NCBI GenBank assembly: GCA_028015205.1
Contig: CM051511.1
Coordinates: 33,286,001-33,350,000, forward strand
Reading direction: 5' to 3'
Length of the DNA stretch: 64,000 nucleotides
Origin: Mytilisepta virgata
Lineage: Eukaryota > Mollusca > Bivalvia > Mytilida > Mytilidae
Both the position numbers and the translations under genes were made by a program. Below, piece after piece: positions 23,301-38,300 of the stretch. The notes beneath the pieces are model-generated. The model was not told the DNA's origin. It did no database searches and was given only the letters and a program-made list of their open reading frames with translations. How positions within the stretch are numbered: position 1 is the stretch's first letter; each line of letters starts with the position of its first letter.

Positions 23301-26300
23301 TCGTGGGTCCCACTTAACCACGAATTTAAATATCCAACGAAAAATAATATTTTTACTCTTGTTTAAATGAGCTGAAGTTTGAAACCACAGTTTTGAACAA
23401 TTGCCTTTTTACAGAATGTACTTAAATTCTGACATATGATGAGTTAGCTATATCCACAGAGGATACTGTTTTTAATGTAATTTTGTCTTTGGTAACATAT
23501 AAACACTCAAACAATTTTCTTTAAAAAAAAATTGACTGTGTAAATTGTCGCGGAATTCACTTCCCGTTTTTAGCTCACCTGGCCATAGGCCATGTGAGCT
23601 ATTGCCATCACTTGGCGTCCGTCGTCGTCGTCGTCTGTAAACTTTTTCAAACGTTAACTCGTCCTAAACTACTGGACCGACTTCAACCTAACTTTGCAGA
23701 ATTGTTCTTTAGGGCATCTGGAAAATTTCTATCGTTTAAAATTTTTGAAATGTCGAAAAACATGGCTGTCGTTACTATAAATAGAACATAGGGGTAAATT
23801 GCTGTTTTTTGCTAATAACTCAAAAACCGTTACAGATATCGAAAATCTGACGGGGTAAAATTGATCAGCATGACAAGATCTACCTACCCTGAAATTTTGA
23901 AGGAAATTCCAAAACCCATTTAGGAGTTATTGCCCTTTTTTCACATTTTTGGCTTTTTTTTATGTTATTATTTCAAAAATCTTCTTCTCTGAAACTGCTA
24001 TTCAAAATCATATGAAACTTGGTAAGATTGTTGCTTAGGGTACCCTGCATAGAACTGATGTGGGGATTTTTGATTCGTCGAAAAACATGGCCGCTGTTAC
24101 TAAAAATAGAACATAGGGGTAAATTGCTGTTTTTTGCTAATAACTCAAAAACCGTTACAGATATCGAAAATCTGACATGGGGTAATTTGATCAGCATGAC
24201 AAGATCTACCTACCCTGCAATTTTGAAGGAAATTCCAAAACCCATTTAGGAGTTATTGTCCTTTTTTCGTCAAATTTTCATAATTTAACATTTTTTGTCA
24301 TTTATCTCCAAAACTATTTGAGATAGAAGTGAAATGTAAATTTGAAAAATGTTTGCCATGTTGAGATCTACATACCCTGAAATTTTAAAGGAAATCCCAA
24401 AACCCATTTAGGAGTTATTGCCCTTTTTTGTCAAATTTTTAAAATTTTAACATTTTTGCATTTATCTCCAAAACTATTTGAGATAGAAGTGAAATGTAAA
24501 TTGAAAAATGTTTGCCATGTTGAGATCTACCTACCCTGAAATTTTGAAGGGAATTCCAAATTCTATTTAGGAGTTATTGGTTTGTGTAATTTGAGGTCGG
24601 GTTCTGTTACATTTATTTAAGGTTCACCCTTATTCCTGGTCAATTCCTGCCAGGACTACCACCATCAGGGAACATATTTTAACATTAAACCTTATGAAAA
24701 ATAAATCTTCAACAAATTTTCCCTGAACAATTGAACCAATTGCAACAAACTTGGTCAAATAGATGATTAATTGTCCAATGAAAACCAGACTCCAGGTGAG
24801 CGATACAGGCTCTGGTGAGCCTCTTGTTTTTTTATTCAAACATTCAAGAAAAATCTTAATCCTAAGTAGACCTAAACAATACAGACTTTCTTATAAATTA
24901 CAGTAAAAACATCTTGTCAAAAGATAATAAAGCAGAAATTATTGATCGTAATCGGATTAAAAATATGTATGTATATGCCCCGAGGTATTTGATGACAAGT
25001 TATTGCAATTTTGTCAATATATATTTCACACCTGTTTAACCTAATGAGTAAATAATTATGGATTTTGTTAATCTTGTTAAATTCATGAAAAGCTTTAATT
25101 GTTCCGTTACAAATTTAAAGAATCTGTTTGTTAGACTTTTGTTTAATGAGCGCTTTAAATCAGTACTTTACTCTACAATATCAAGTCTGATCGGCGCGTT
25201 TTGTCGCAGTATTTTCATGATATCTGATGTGCCAAGTCACGAATTTAAGTACTTCAACAACTTTTTAAATTTTTTTCTAAGCCAGCAATCCACGAATTTA
25301 GGTATCCCACGAAATGCCTTTTTTCCTCTATCCACGAAAATTGGTATCCACGAATATAAATGAATCCACAGTATATACTAACAGTCAACACGGTTGAAAC
25401 GTTTGGAAACAAAATGTCCACATAACAATGTTTCTGGTGACATCATATCTTGTGCAACAATCAATGAAATGAAAATAAAATTTGTAAAATCTGCTCTAAA
25501 AATGTATGACCCATTTCAGAAATGGAAGAGACAATAATTAAGGATGTTCGATGCTCAGTTTCAAAATAACAAGATTTTCATAACTTTGGTAAATATTGAT
25601 AGTGGATTAATAAAGGAATTAAAAGAGTGAAAAAAAATTATAGGTCCACATGCTTGTTTTCGAGGTATAAGCCATTGAAAATTTGGCGGGAAAAATATGC
25701 TGTCTTGAATTTTCATAGCTTTATCATTGACAAGTTTTATTTCTCAAAAAACCATTAAATAATAAAAAGGATTTTATATGATTTTTGCAAATGGCTTATT
25801 ATTCTGCAAGCAAAAGATTATGAAAAGAACAAGAGGCTCACCAGAGCCTGTATCGCTCACCTGGAGTCTCGTTTTCATTGGACAAATAATCAACAATTTG
25901 ACCAAGTTTGTTGCAATTGGTTCAATTGTTCAGGGAAAACTTGTTGAAGATTTATTTTTCATAAGGTTTAATGTTAAAATATGTTCCCTGATGGTGGTAG
26001 TCCTGGCAGGAAGTTGATAAAATTGACCAGGAATAAGGGTGAACCTTAAATAAATGTAACAGAACTCGACCTCAAATTACACAAACCAATAACTCCTAAA
26101 TAGAATTTGGGATTCCCTTCAAAATTTCAGTGTAGGTAGATCTCAACATGGCAAACATTTTTCAATTTACATTTCACTTCTATCTCAAATACTTTTGGAG
26201 ATAAATACAAAAATGTTAAAATTTTGAAAATTTGACAAAAAAAGGACAATAACTCCTAAATGGTTTTGGGATTTCCTTTAAAATTTCAGGGTATGTAGAT

Positions 26301-29300
26301 CTCAACATGGCAAACATTTTTCAAATTTACATATCACTTCTATCTCAAATAGTTTTGGGGATAAATGACGAAAAATGTTAAATTTTCAAAATTTGACAAA
26401 AAAAGGGCAATAACTCCTAAATGGGTTTTAGCATTTCTTTCAAAATTTAAGGTTAGGTAGATCTTGTCATGCTGATCACTTTTACCCCTGTCAGATTTTT
26501 GATATCTGTAACGGTTTTTAAGTTATAAGCCAAAAACAACACATGCACCCCTATATTCTATTTTTAGCTACGACAGCCATGTTTTACGTCAGATCAAAAT
26601 AAATTGAGGATTCCTATTAAGTTTCAAACCAATCGGCCCAGCGGTTTCAGAGGAGAAGATTTTTGAATGAAAAAATTTTGAAAATTTGACAAAAAAAGGG
26701 CAACAACTCCTAAATGGGTTTCGGGATTTCCTTTAAAATTTCAGGGTAGGTGGATCTCAACATGGCAAACATTTTTCAAATTTACATTTCACTTCTATCT
26801 CAAATAGTTTTAGAGATAAATGACAAAAAATGTTAAAATTTTGGAAATTTGACGAAAAAGGGGCAATAACTCCTAAATGGGTTCTGGAATTTCCTTCAAA
26901 ATTTCAGGGTAGGTAGATCTTGTCATGCTGATCAATTTTATCTTATCAGATTTTCGAAATCTGTAACGGTTTTTGAGTTATTAGCAAAAAGCAGCAATTT
27001 ACGCCTATGTTCTATTTTTAGCAACAGTGGCCATGTTTTTCATCGGATCAATATAAAATGAGGATCGTTTGTGGAGGACATGTCATATATCATTCCTATG
27101 AAGCCTCGATCCAATCCGCCCTGCCGTTTCAGAGGAGAAGATTTTTGAAAATCAGCCAATCAGAAACAAGAATTGCCTCTGGTGGCCATGTTTCTTGACC
27201 AATCAAAACTAAATGAGGAAACTTTGTTGAGGACCTTTCATACACCACTCATGCAAAGTTTGGTTGGAATTGGCCAAATGGTTTCTGAGGAGAAGATGTT
27301 TGAATGAAAAGTTTACGACGGAGGGCACGACGGACGGACGGACGGACGGACGACGGACGAAAAGTGATGGCAAAACCTCACATGGCCATTGGCCAGGTGA
27401 GCTAAAAATGGGTGTTAGTGGTGAAAATAATTTATGGCATTCAAATGGATTAAACCAGATGATTCTGAACATCTGACATAAATTCAATTACCTGTCCTGC
27501 GAACATCCTTAATTTTGGCTATTTGAAACAAAAGGGAAAGTAATACTTTAAAAGAGACAACTGATATACAGAAGCTACATTACACTTATGTAATTCCTAT
27601 TTTTTGTTTTCTTCACTTATCTAATATTTTGCGACTTAAAACCCCTTTTTTCATCAAGTTTACAAAAAATTTAGGATAAAATAGAATCCTTAGTTAATTG
27701 ACTCGTTTCCAATTCAATATTTATTAACTCCACTAATTTCTAAAGTATGGCTATGCCTCTGGTATTGTAAAATGGTACATGTAATAAATATGCAGAAATT
27801 TTATACTGCATGCATGTGTTTAATAAACATGTATTCTTACTCTCTATTGTGTTTGTATTTTTTACTCTTTTATGTTATTTTTTGTCCAGGTTTCTGTTGA
27901 GTGACGTTTATTGATTGTTGTATCATTGGTGACCTTTCCTATTATCAATATTGTTGTTTATCTAATATGTAACATGATGTTACTGAATCTCACGTGCCAA
28001 AAAAACTAGTTATCAAGGAGATGGAATCCATCTCTGTGGACCTCATTTATTGACCTTGACCTAGAGATTTGCACAATAATCAAAACTCCCTTTTGACAGT
28101 GCTGACTAACCCTACCAAGTATCTTTACTAAATTTCAACTTTGACCTTCACCTTTGACCTACATAATTGTACATACATTGTGACACATCCTCTCGTGCTA
28201 ACGAATATCCATGCCAAGTATAAACTTTGAAATCATATATGTTCTCAATATATAGAGCGGACATGATTTGTTATATAAGGACAGACGGAGGGGCAGACTG
28301 CTCATAATTATAATTAGTTTCAAAAGCAACATAAAAATCTTACCCTATCTGTGACGGGTTTAGAACAAACTGAACATCTTTCAAGAGTATTCTGAAAATA
28401 AAAAATAGAATATTTATAAATTTGTTACTATAACACTTTAACTATTTTCAAAACATTATTTTGTTAAAAATATCCTTGTGTATCAAACAAGATTTGTCAT
28501 CAAGCAACAGAATCACAAGATAACTTGCTTGTATGTATGTACATGTACCAAACGCACAGTGGCAATTAATACATGCATATCAGGACGATAACATGTTGAT
28601 GTGATATGAATATGAACCCTTCTTTATACTAGACCAACATGCAGGGCCAGATTTTTAACAAGTGGCTAGAGTCTGCAGAAAGACATATCACCCCACTCAG
28701 ACACATTACACTGACTCCAAGCTGATCAATCCTTTGCTCTTATTCCTAGATGCCTAGGTGTTTACCCCCTTCTGGTGTTTTCAGTAATGTTAATGATTTT
28801 TGTCAGTAATTTGGGCTCTTTGTCAGCAATCTCAAATTTCAACATAAAAACTACCAAAGAGACCCGCCATCAAAGCATCTTATATTGTGTTAAGTCTAGA
28901 AGCAATCAGAGTATTCATCATCAATGTCGTTAAAACGCTTTTCATTACTGGAAAATCAAGCGCAATTACAAAGCATTTAAATGACCAGGAAAAAAAAAAA
29001 AAATTGGTACAAAACCGGAAAGCGTAATTTCCGGAGGTAAATCCTTATTTTGAATCTAAAGTCCGGGACAATTACGGAAATTCCGTAATAGTAAACACCT
29101 CCGTAGATGCCACCTGCTTGGTGAAGAAGCAGCAAATATAAAAGTTTAAATTCTTTGGTTTGACCTGCCCTGATCTTCCGCAATTGCGGATAGCAAGCTT
29201 CCAGAAGACCAATGAGGTAATTGAGTTAAAAAATAACAAGATGTACTGTTAGCCATTGCTCAATAGTGATAAAGTGAAAAAATAAACAAGAAGTTTTCAA

Positions 29301-32300
29301 ACACAAAGTTGATGTCGCCTTGGTCTGAAAATGTATCCAACAATATGACGTACCTATAGAAGGTTTGTGAAAAAATATCAAGTGGCTGTGACGAGTAGTT
29401 ACATAGAAAACTCAAAATTGTGACGAAAAATTTTGTATTCAAAACCATAAGGTCAAAAAATAAAAGAAGTCATCGAACAGGAAGTTGATGTCGCTTTGGT
29501 CCAAAAATGTATCCCACAATATGGGGTACCAATATAAGACTTGTGACTAAATATAAAGCAGCTGTGATGATTAGTTGCAGACAAAGTGTGATGAAAAATT
29601 TTGTTACAGACAGATGGACGAATGCACGGACAGAAACACGCACGGAACCACAAGGCTAAAACAGTATACCCCTCTCTCCTTTGGAGCAGGGATATAATAA
29701 TTAGTCTTTAATTAATATCACATTGGGATGTGCACGAAGTAGTGTTTTGCAGGAGTTTCATATACTTTATTTATATTACGAAACAGTAGCTAACAAATGC
29801 TGCAATTTATTTATGTTTAATAATTTAGACAATACAGAAAAGACTTGAAAAAATTTGGCAATAACAGTTTTACTTACTATATAGCAAGCTTCGCAATGAG
29901 GCTTTGTCTCCAAAGAGTAGAACTGCTTCCCTGTTAACATTGTACCTAAAACAATACATTTTGATATACAATGTATCTAAAATCTACAGGTTTTCACACG
30001 GTTTCATAAAACTGAGACTTATTCTCATCAAGATTATCAATGACTAATTTTAATTTTTTGAAATCAGAAAGAAAAATTTATCTAGCATCCTTCTGTTCCT
30101 TTTTTCAGTAGAGCTTTGGTGGCTCAAACAAAGTTAGGCCTAAATTGAAATATTGTTTGTTTCCCCTTTGCGACTAACTCCCTGAATTTGCTGCGACTGA
30201 ATTTTTTTTTTTCGATTTGTGGTTTCTGGAATTTTTTTGGTCCGATTTCCACATTGGTTTCGTATTTAGTAACATTCTTTTCAGAACATTCTGTGAGTCA
30301 TCGTTTCTTAGAAATCTATACTCCCGATTGTTCCGAATGTTTTAAAAACCATGGCTTCTGAAACATGCTGGATCGAAAAATAACAAGAGGCTCTCCAGAG
30401 CCTGTATTGCTCACCTGGAGTCTGGTTTTCATTGGACAATTAATCAACTATTTGACCAAGTTTGTTGCAATTGGTTCAATTGTTCAGGGAAAATTTGTTG
30501 AAGATTTATTTTTCATAAGGTTTAATGTTAAAATATGTTCCCTGATGGTGGTAGTCCTGGCAGGAAGTTGATAAAATTGACCAGGAATAAGAGTGAACCT
30601 TAAATAAATGTAACAGAACCGGACCTCAAATTACACAAACCAATAACTCCTAAATAGAATTTGGGATTCCCTTCAAAATTTCAGGGTATGTAGACCTCAA
30701 CATGGCAAACATTTTTCAATTTACATTTCACTTCTATCTCAAATAGTTTTGGAGATAAATGCAAAAATGTTAAAATTTGAAAATTTGACAAAAAAAAGGG
30801 GCAATAACTCCTTAATGGGTTTTGGGATTTCCTTTAAAATTTCAGGGTATGTAGATCTCAACATGGCAAACATTTTTCAAATTTACATTTCACTTCTATC
30901 TCAAATAGTTTTGGAGATAAATGCAAAAATGTTAAATTTTGAAAATTTGATGAAAAAAGGGCAATAACTCCTAAATGGGTTTTGGGATTTCCTTCAAAAT
31001 TTCATGTTAGGTAGATCTTATGATGCTGATCAATTTTATCCCATCAGATTTTTTATATCTGTAACGGTTTTTAAGTTATAAGCCAAAAACAACACATGCA
31101 CCCCTATATTCTACTTTTAGCTACCACAGCCATGTTTTATGTCAGATCAAAATAAATTGAGGATCGTTTGTAGAGGACATGTCATAGATCATTCCTATTA
31201 AGTTTCAAACCAGTCGGCCCAGCGGTTTCAGAGGAGAAGATTTTTTAATGAAAAAATTTTGAAAATTTGACAAAAAAAGGGCAACAACTCCTAAATGGGT
31301 TTTGTGATTTCCTTTAAAATTTCAGGGTAGGTAGATCTCAACATGGGAAACATTTTTAAAATTTACATTTCACTTCTATCTGAAATAGTTTTGGAGATAA
31401 ATGACGAAAAATGTTAAAATTTTGAAAATTTGACGAAAAAAGGGCAATAACTCCTAAACGGGTTGTGGAATTTCCTTCAAAATTACAGGGTAGGTAGATC
31501 TCGTCATGCTGATCAATTTTACCCCATCAGTTTTTCGATATCTGTAACGGTTTTTAAGTTATAAGCCAAAAACAACACATCCACCCCTATATTCTATTTT
31601 TAGCTACCACAGCCATGTTTTACGTCAGATCAAAATAAATTGAGGATCGTTTGAAGAGGACATGTTATAGATCATTCCTATTAAGTTTCAAACCAATCGG
31701 CCCAGCTGTTTCAGAGGAGAAGATTTTTGAATGTTAAAATTTTGAAAATTTGACGAAAAAAGGGCAATAACTCTTAAATGGGTTTTGGAATTTCCTTCAA
31801 AATTTCAGGGTAGGTAGATCTCGTCATGCTGATCAATTTTACCCCGTCAGATTTTCGATATCTGTAACGGTTTTTGAGTTATTAGCAAAAAACAGCAATT
31901 TACCCCTATGTTCTATTTTTAGCAACAGTGGCCATGTTTTTCATCGGATCAATATAAAATGAGGATCGTTTGTGGAGGACATGTCATAGATCATTCCTAT
32001 TAAGTTTCAAACCAATCGGCCCAGCGGTTTCAGAGGAGAAGATTTTTGAATGAAAAGTTTACGACGGAAGGACGGATGGACGGACGGACGACGGACGAAA
32101 AGTGATGGCAAAAGCTCACATGGCCTTTGTCCAGGTGAGCTAAAAATTAAAAAATTCACCACCTACCTACCCAGACCCTTTCAGGCAAGGATCGAAAAGG
32201 GGAAACAAATATATTTTTATGGCTAGCCTTAGTACAATGCATCCTGAACTTTTCAGTCCAATCACAGAACTTTCTCTTCTTTATAACTTCAAGTCCTCAA

Positions 32301-35300
32301 ACTACCTTATGGGTATAATTGTATATATGATATTAATCTACTTTAGAATATACAAAATATTTGTATGAGGCTAATGAACTGGGGAACATGCAAAACTCTG
32401 TTGAGCATTTTTCCCCCGTTCCGAGCCGAATACGAATATTTTCTATATTCTTCTATTATACAATGTATACTAATATTGTTTTTTCATCCAGCAATATCGA
32501 CATCAAAGTGAATTATTCTTTATAACATAAATCTATCGTGATTTCTAATAACCCTTAAAAAGGCCTCATATAAGAATCGCGCAGTGAAAAAGTCTTCAGA
32601 AACAGAATGTTTTTATTATTGTGAAAATTGCAATCGGTTGAGGATCACAATATTATAAACTCTCATTTTCAATGCATATTTTCACGTCCCAATTTATTCT
32701 AAATCTGCCTCCTTTTGTTTACATTTTCTTGGGTAAGTTTCTGGTTTTGGATCGCCGACATCAGGAGACAGGTTAATTTGTAGATGTTAATTTGTACATA
32801 CATAATTATATATTTATTGTTTTGGCAGCAATAATCTATATAACATTTTGAATTCTAATATTTTTAAAACTATTAATTAAATCGATTACATTAGTGAAAG
32901 TTCCATCTTCAATTTATACACAATCTCAGATTGCAATAAAAAACTTTTTTTTCCACATGGGCAGCGATCGCAATAATTAAACCTCACAATTTTGCTTGGG
33001 GTAGAAGAATCGCAATAATAAGTGCACGCAAAAATTTCCAAATTTACTTTAAAGAAAATGGTCAAAGAAGTCAAAGTTTTTAATTAGAAAAATTCTTATG
33101 GGTTCCAGTTTTCAGTGTAATAGTTGAATGTACATAATTTTTCTTCACATGTTATTTATTAATCATGAAGAAGCTTCTGTCCAAGTTTGGTAAAAATCCA
33201 ACATGGTTGAAGAAAGTCATTAATATTTAAAAAACTTTTATTTGTAAATGTTGATGCCACCACCAATGGAATACAGGATCGCTATGTCTCGCTTCTGTGA
33301 CAAAAGTCCTAGGCTCGACAAGAATAAATTTGTAAAGTCTTAACTCATTAAAGATGGGGTCAATGAAACAGTTTTATATATTGTTTGAGCTCTGAAATCC
33401 TATAGCCCAAGCCAGATTGAAAAATCTGTGGTCTTTATACTTGATATACATTTTGTAAGAAAATATTTTAGATATTAATCAATGTAAGAAGAAATACATA
33501 AAAGACTACAGAAAAGGTGCAAAAACACAGTGGAAGGGGAGACAATCCATACCACATTCACAGCAAGTAAAACAGGAAACATGGTAGACTTGATCTTGGG
33601 CTCGACATCCATTGGCTTCCCCAACAACTCTTCTATTGCAACGACAGCAAACTCCTATGAAAAAACAAAAAGACCATATTGATGATGAAACTGAATTTTT
33701 TTTAACAATGATGGTTTGTCTCCGAAGAGTAGAACTGCTTCCTTGTTTTAACTGTAAAAAAAATACATCCTGAAATATTAAAAGACAACAAAGTTTTAGA
33801 AAATATTCATCTAAAAAATAAATCCTCTAATTTAGATGGTAAATATATGTAATATCAATCCCTTGAAATATTCATGGAAAATTACTTTATCAATTTACTG
33901 ACATGTTAAAGAACATTTTGTCACATTTACTGTAAATTAAACCTGCAATATGATTGTTTTTTATATATAACAGGGCTTGGCCTGGAAGACACGACAGGTA
34001 GAAGTGACTTCTCCTTCTGAGGCTGACAAGGAGAAGTCATAAGCAGCGTTCCAAAGCATCAATCGGCACTATAATTATGTTTTTTCTAATGTTTTTAATG
34101 TTTTTTTTAAAAGAAATTCAGATTCATTCTCTGATTTACAGTTCAACTGGGTTAAGGCAAATTAAACTTGATGCCTTCTAAACCAGTCTACAAAATGTGT
34201 ATGACAGAGTCAACATAAAGAAGTTCATAAAATCTAATTATTACTTCATTCACAGTATCTTTCTCATGGTTTTTCTCATTGTCACTATGGTCCATGTCGT
34301 CTAAATTATTGTTTTTCCTGTCCGACTTACTATTGTACGAGTTTACCCATCTTTTTCTTAATGGATTATTTCCCTTTGTTTATTGATTGAAAAAAATGGC
34401 GGCATGGACTTTATTTTCATTATACTATTTAGAATTTCCTGAAAATAACGGCTGTCATATTCGCGATTTCGACCATTGAAAAGGAACAGGCGAGTAATTG
34501 AATTTATAGTCAACTCAAACTTTGCTTTTGACACGGGTTCAGGCGACTTGACAGTTTTCAGGGCGAGTTAAACTTCGCTTTTGACGAGAGTTTGGGCAAA
34601 GTGAAACACTTCAAGGCAACTTCTTCCCCAAATCGCCCCCCCCCCCCCCAAAGGTTAAGCTCTGTATAAGACAGAAATGTTGAATTAAATGCCAAATTAT
34701 TATATATAATAAAGAAATAAATCTGTATACTATATTTCTTTTCGAAAGAAAATCAATTTAACCAAAATTTTAAAGCATATATAAAATTGAATATTATAAT
34801 ATATGTTTATCATGTCCAAACTTTTTATATTGTAAATGGAGTCTATGAAAATAATTTCAAACATGTATGGAATTTCTGAGGTCACTACCATAAGCTTTAA
34901 TGGAAATTCAAGACACCTGGTATAATCTTGTGGTCAAATAGTGGTTTGGACAACTTAAAAATGATGTGTTCCTCTTTCATGTACAATGTACGGTATGTGT
35001 TCAGTGGTATATGCGTACATTGTACAAGTACCCTTTTAATATAAACTTTGCAGGGACAAAGGGTATATGAACATGGATGTTTTTTGGACTATAACATTAT
35101 CTTTGGTTTATTTTTAACAATTTCCCATTTTTACCTGAATTTGGAATTTTTATACTGATAAAAAAACGAACTTTGACACATTCCCCGTTTCAATTCTCTA
35201 TTCTAAAATGCAGGGATTAACCTATTGCTCCTCATTTTCGTCACCAAGGAATTTATTTTGAATGTTAAAAATAAATTTCTGAGTTGATTTTTTATTTCTG

Positions 35301-38300
35301 AAATACAAATTTATTTTATCTCTGTTCTAAGTCATGTACTGACCTTTTAATAAGTTTCTAGTAACCGTTATTTTCAGACTATTTATATGTCAATGCAGCA
35401 TATAGGTCGAAAAAACAAATTTACCAAATATATCGTAATTTTTGGACTATAGGTCGAAGTACAGTTCTTAAATCATTTTACTAATAGGGGATGAAAAAAT
35501 AACATTTAAAATTATAGATGATTTGTTGGTACAATTCAATCACTCTGGGGTTACTTGACCATAACATAGGTGTATTTGTACCAATTGCCCTTTCAAAAAT
35601 AGACATGGTTCACGACAGGAAATTAAAAAAACATACTCTGTTCATAACATACATCAACAAAAAACATGGTCTGTACCAGACAAAATGCAAGTATCTATAA
35701 CAATTCTACCTATGTTAACTTATGCAACTATAAATTATAAGAACAAAGAATATCGAAAATGAAATAATTTTCTTTATCAATCACCTCATTTTAAATTTTA
35801 AGCATATATTATGCACCTACGAAATAATGACCCTGTTCTAGTCCATTGTACAGAAATTATGACCTATTTCTAGACAGCAAGATTGTGAAAACAAGACCCT
35901 TTTGTATGGCAAATTCATAGTATATATTAAGTGGGAGTTGTCCCTGTGGGGACGCCTTCTCAAGAAGCATAGCTTAATCAGAGTTAATAACCTATTATAT
36001 CTGTGTTGTGGCATTGTAAATTGAATTTTGATGGATAAAATAATTTATACTTCTTTCTTTCATACCCATGAAATCTGGCTCGCTGGAAGAAGACATATTT
36101 TCCATCAGCAGACTGGTAAGAGCATCCACCTCTGCTTCCTTGTTCTTACTGGATCCCTGCTGTAGGGAAGTGGATACTTGCGGCACCTGAGGTCCCGGTA
36201 CGGGTCTACTTCCATCATCCTTAAAATAATAAATCAAATAATATCAGTATTGCAAAAATAGTTTTAGAAAATATTCTTATTTAAGATTTTTGATCAATAA
36301 ATACAACGCCACCATTAAAATTAAACAGAATGATTAGGATTTAAAAAAAATTTCCAATCCTTTGTTGACTTTAAAGCACTACTGATTCCAAAATCAGTTG
36401 ACAAAGTAAATTCAGAATTTTTTTCATGCTTCATTTTTGCAAATTTGTCTGAACAGGCAATATTTTAAGAATAAATTTTAATGCCACTGATGCACAAGAA
36501 CAAAAACTGAATTTGAAATAATCAAGTTTTTTGTTAATTGCAATCTTACAATTTTTGCACAAATAAATCCAATGCAAAAATTCTTTGTTTACAGTATTCA
36601 AATTCAATCAAAGCTTATTCTGTTCATTATTTCCACGAATATAAAAATTTTACTGAGAAAATATATATCTATATGTATGTTTCAATAACAAAACTTATTG
36701 TCATGTGACATACATGAGGAAAATAAGGTTCTTTTTCACTTTTTTTTCATCCCTATGCAATTCTTACTTATTCATTTATTTTTTGCTTTGCATATTTAAT
36801 TATTTTGGCTATCCAATGAACCATGAAAAGGTCAATGTTACTGGTAATTAAGATAAGTATATACATCTAAGTATAGAAACATACATATCTAGGAGAGAAA
36901 CCACCAGATCCTCCGCTCAAATGTCGTGACCTTTCTGCACTATTCTGCCGCCCATATGTATTTGGAGAACCACCAAGCTGAGGTGGTGATGGTTCACTCT
37001 GACGTTGGTATTGCTGATATTGAAACTGATCTGGGGAACCAGATGATCTGTAAGAAGGAGAACTCGTATTGCTTGATGGTCTGTTATAAATCTCAGATGG
37101 AGTTCCACGAACATTTGGTTTGGCATAGATTGGAGCTTCCTGTGGTACCGGAATAGAATCAGAATATGCAGACTGAATCGATTCAATATTTGCATAATTA
37201 CTCTTTGGCTGATAAGATGAAGTTTGGTAAGAACTGCTGATTGGAGAATTGGTTCGATATGTAACTTCAGATCTCTCCTGTCTATGGCTAGACTGGTAAC
37301 CAGTTTGAGGTGAATACTGGTTCCCACCATACTGATGAGACTGTGAATCATATGAAGACGGTTGATTATATTCTGTTGTCACATGAATGGGTGATGTCAC
37401 GTCTCTTCCTTCAAAACCCACAGACACCTGTGGCGGTGGTGGAAAGTCTTCTTGTACATCCTGGTAACCGTAGCCGCGCCCTTGATCAGGTGGTGGGGGT
37501 GGGAAGTTTTGTTCTTCTAGGTATGTAGTCTGCGGAGGCGGTGGGGGAAAATCTTCATTTCTTTGAAACTGCCGATAGGTACTTCCACCTAAAATATTCA
37601 AAAGCTTGATTCAATTCCTAAAAAAAAATCATATACTAGTATAGTCTAATTTCTTATTGGACTTTGTTTGCAGAGATTGATCACTACTTCACGAACTGTA
37701 AATTACAACCATGAATGGAAAAAAATATTTCAATCTCAACTGCCACTCTGCAATACAAACTTGTAAATAAATAAAGTGACCTTTAAGGTATCCGGACCAT
37801 AAATGACCACGTGATTATTCGAAAATTCCCGGATGTTCCATACAACGCAATTGAAATGACCTCGGTAATTATCGGCAAACTTCAGAAATGTCAATATAAC
37901 TAACTTATTTTTACAGACTGCATATAAGCAACAGAGTGTGTTTCAACTTGAGAAAAATATATATATAAAATTCCAGCTTTAAATTTGTTGGTTCAGCCAT
38001 TCACGGTCAAAAAGAGATACACTTTTCGTTCATGATCTATTATAGTCTGGATACCTTAAATTTTGCAGTGCATGTACATTGTAGTATATCAGAGTTTTCA
38101 CAAAAGTTTACTTATTACAGATTTCTAAAGTTTTTTTCTAACACTTTTCCAGATCTTCTTGCAATATAAAAATCCGGTTAAATGGTATGCTATTGTAGCA
38201 CTAGCAGTACTAGTTTTAGTGAATAAAGAATTACAATATTTTCACAATTCCAGCTTTTCACCTGAATTTTTGCGCTTTTCCCCGACTGATAAAACCAAAA

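Noticed and set aside
36917..37351. 144-aa minus-strand frame overlapping LIM gene exon 2
   Set aside because: Shadow frame of the proline/serine-rich exon; no domain, and the other frame has family landmarks and splice sites.
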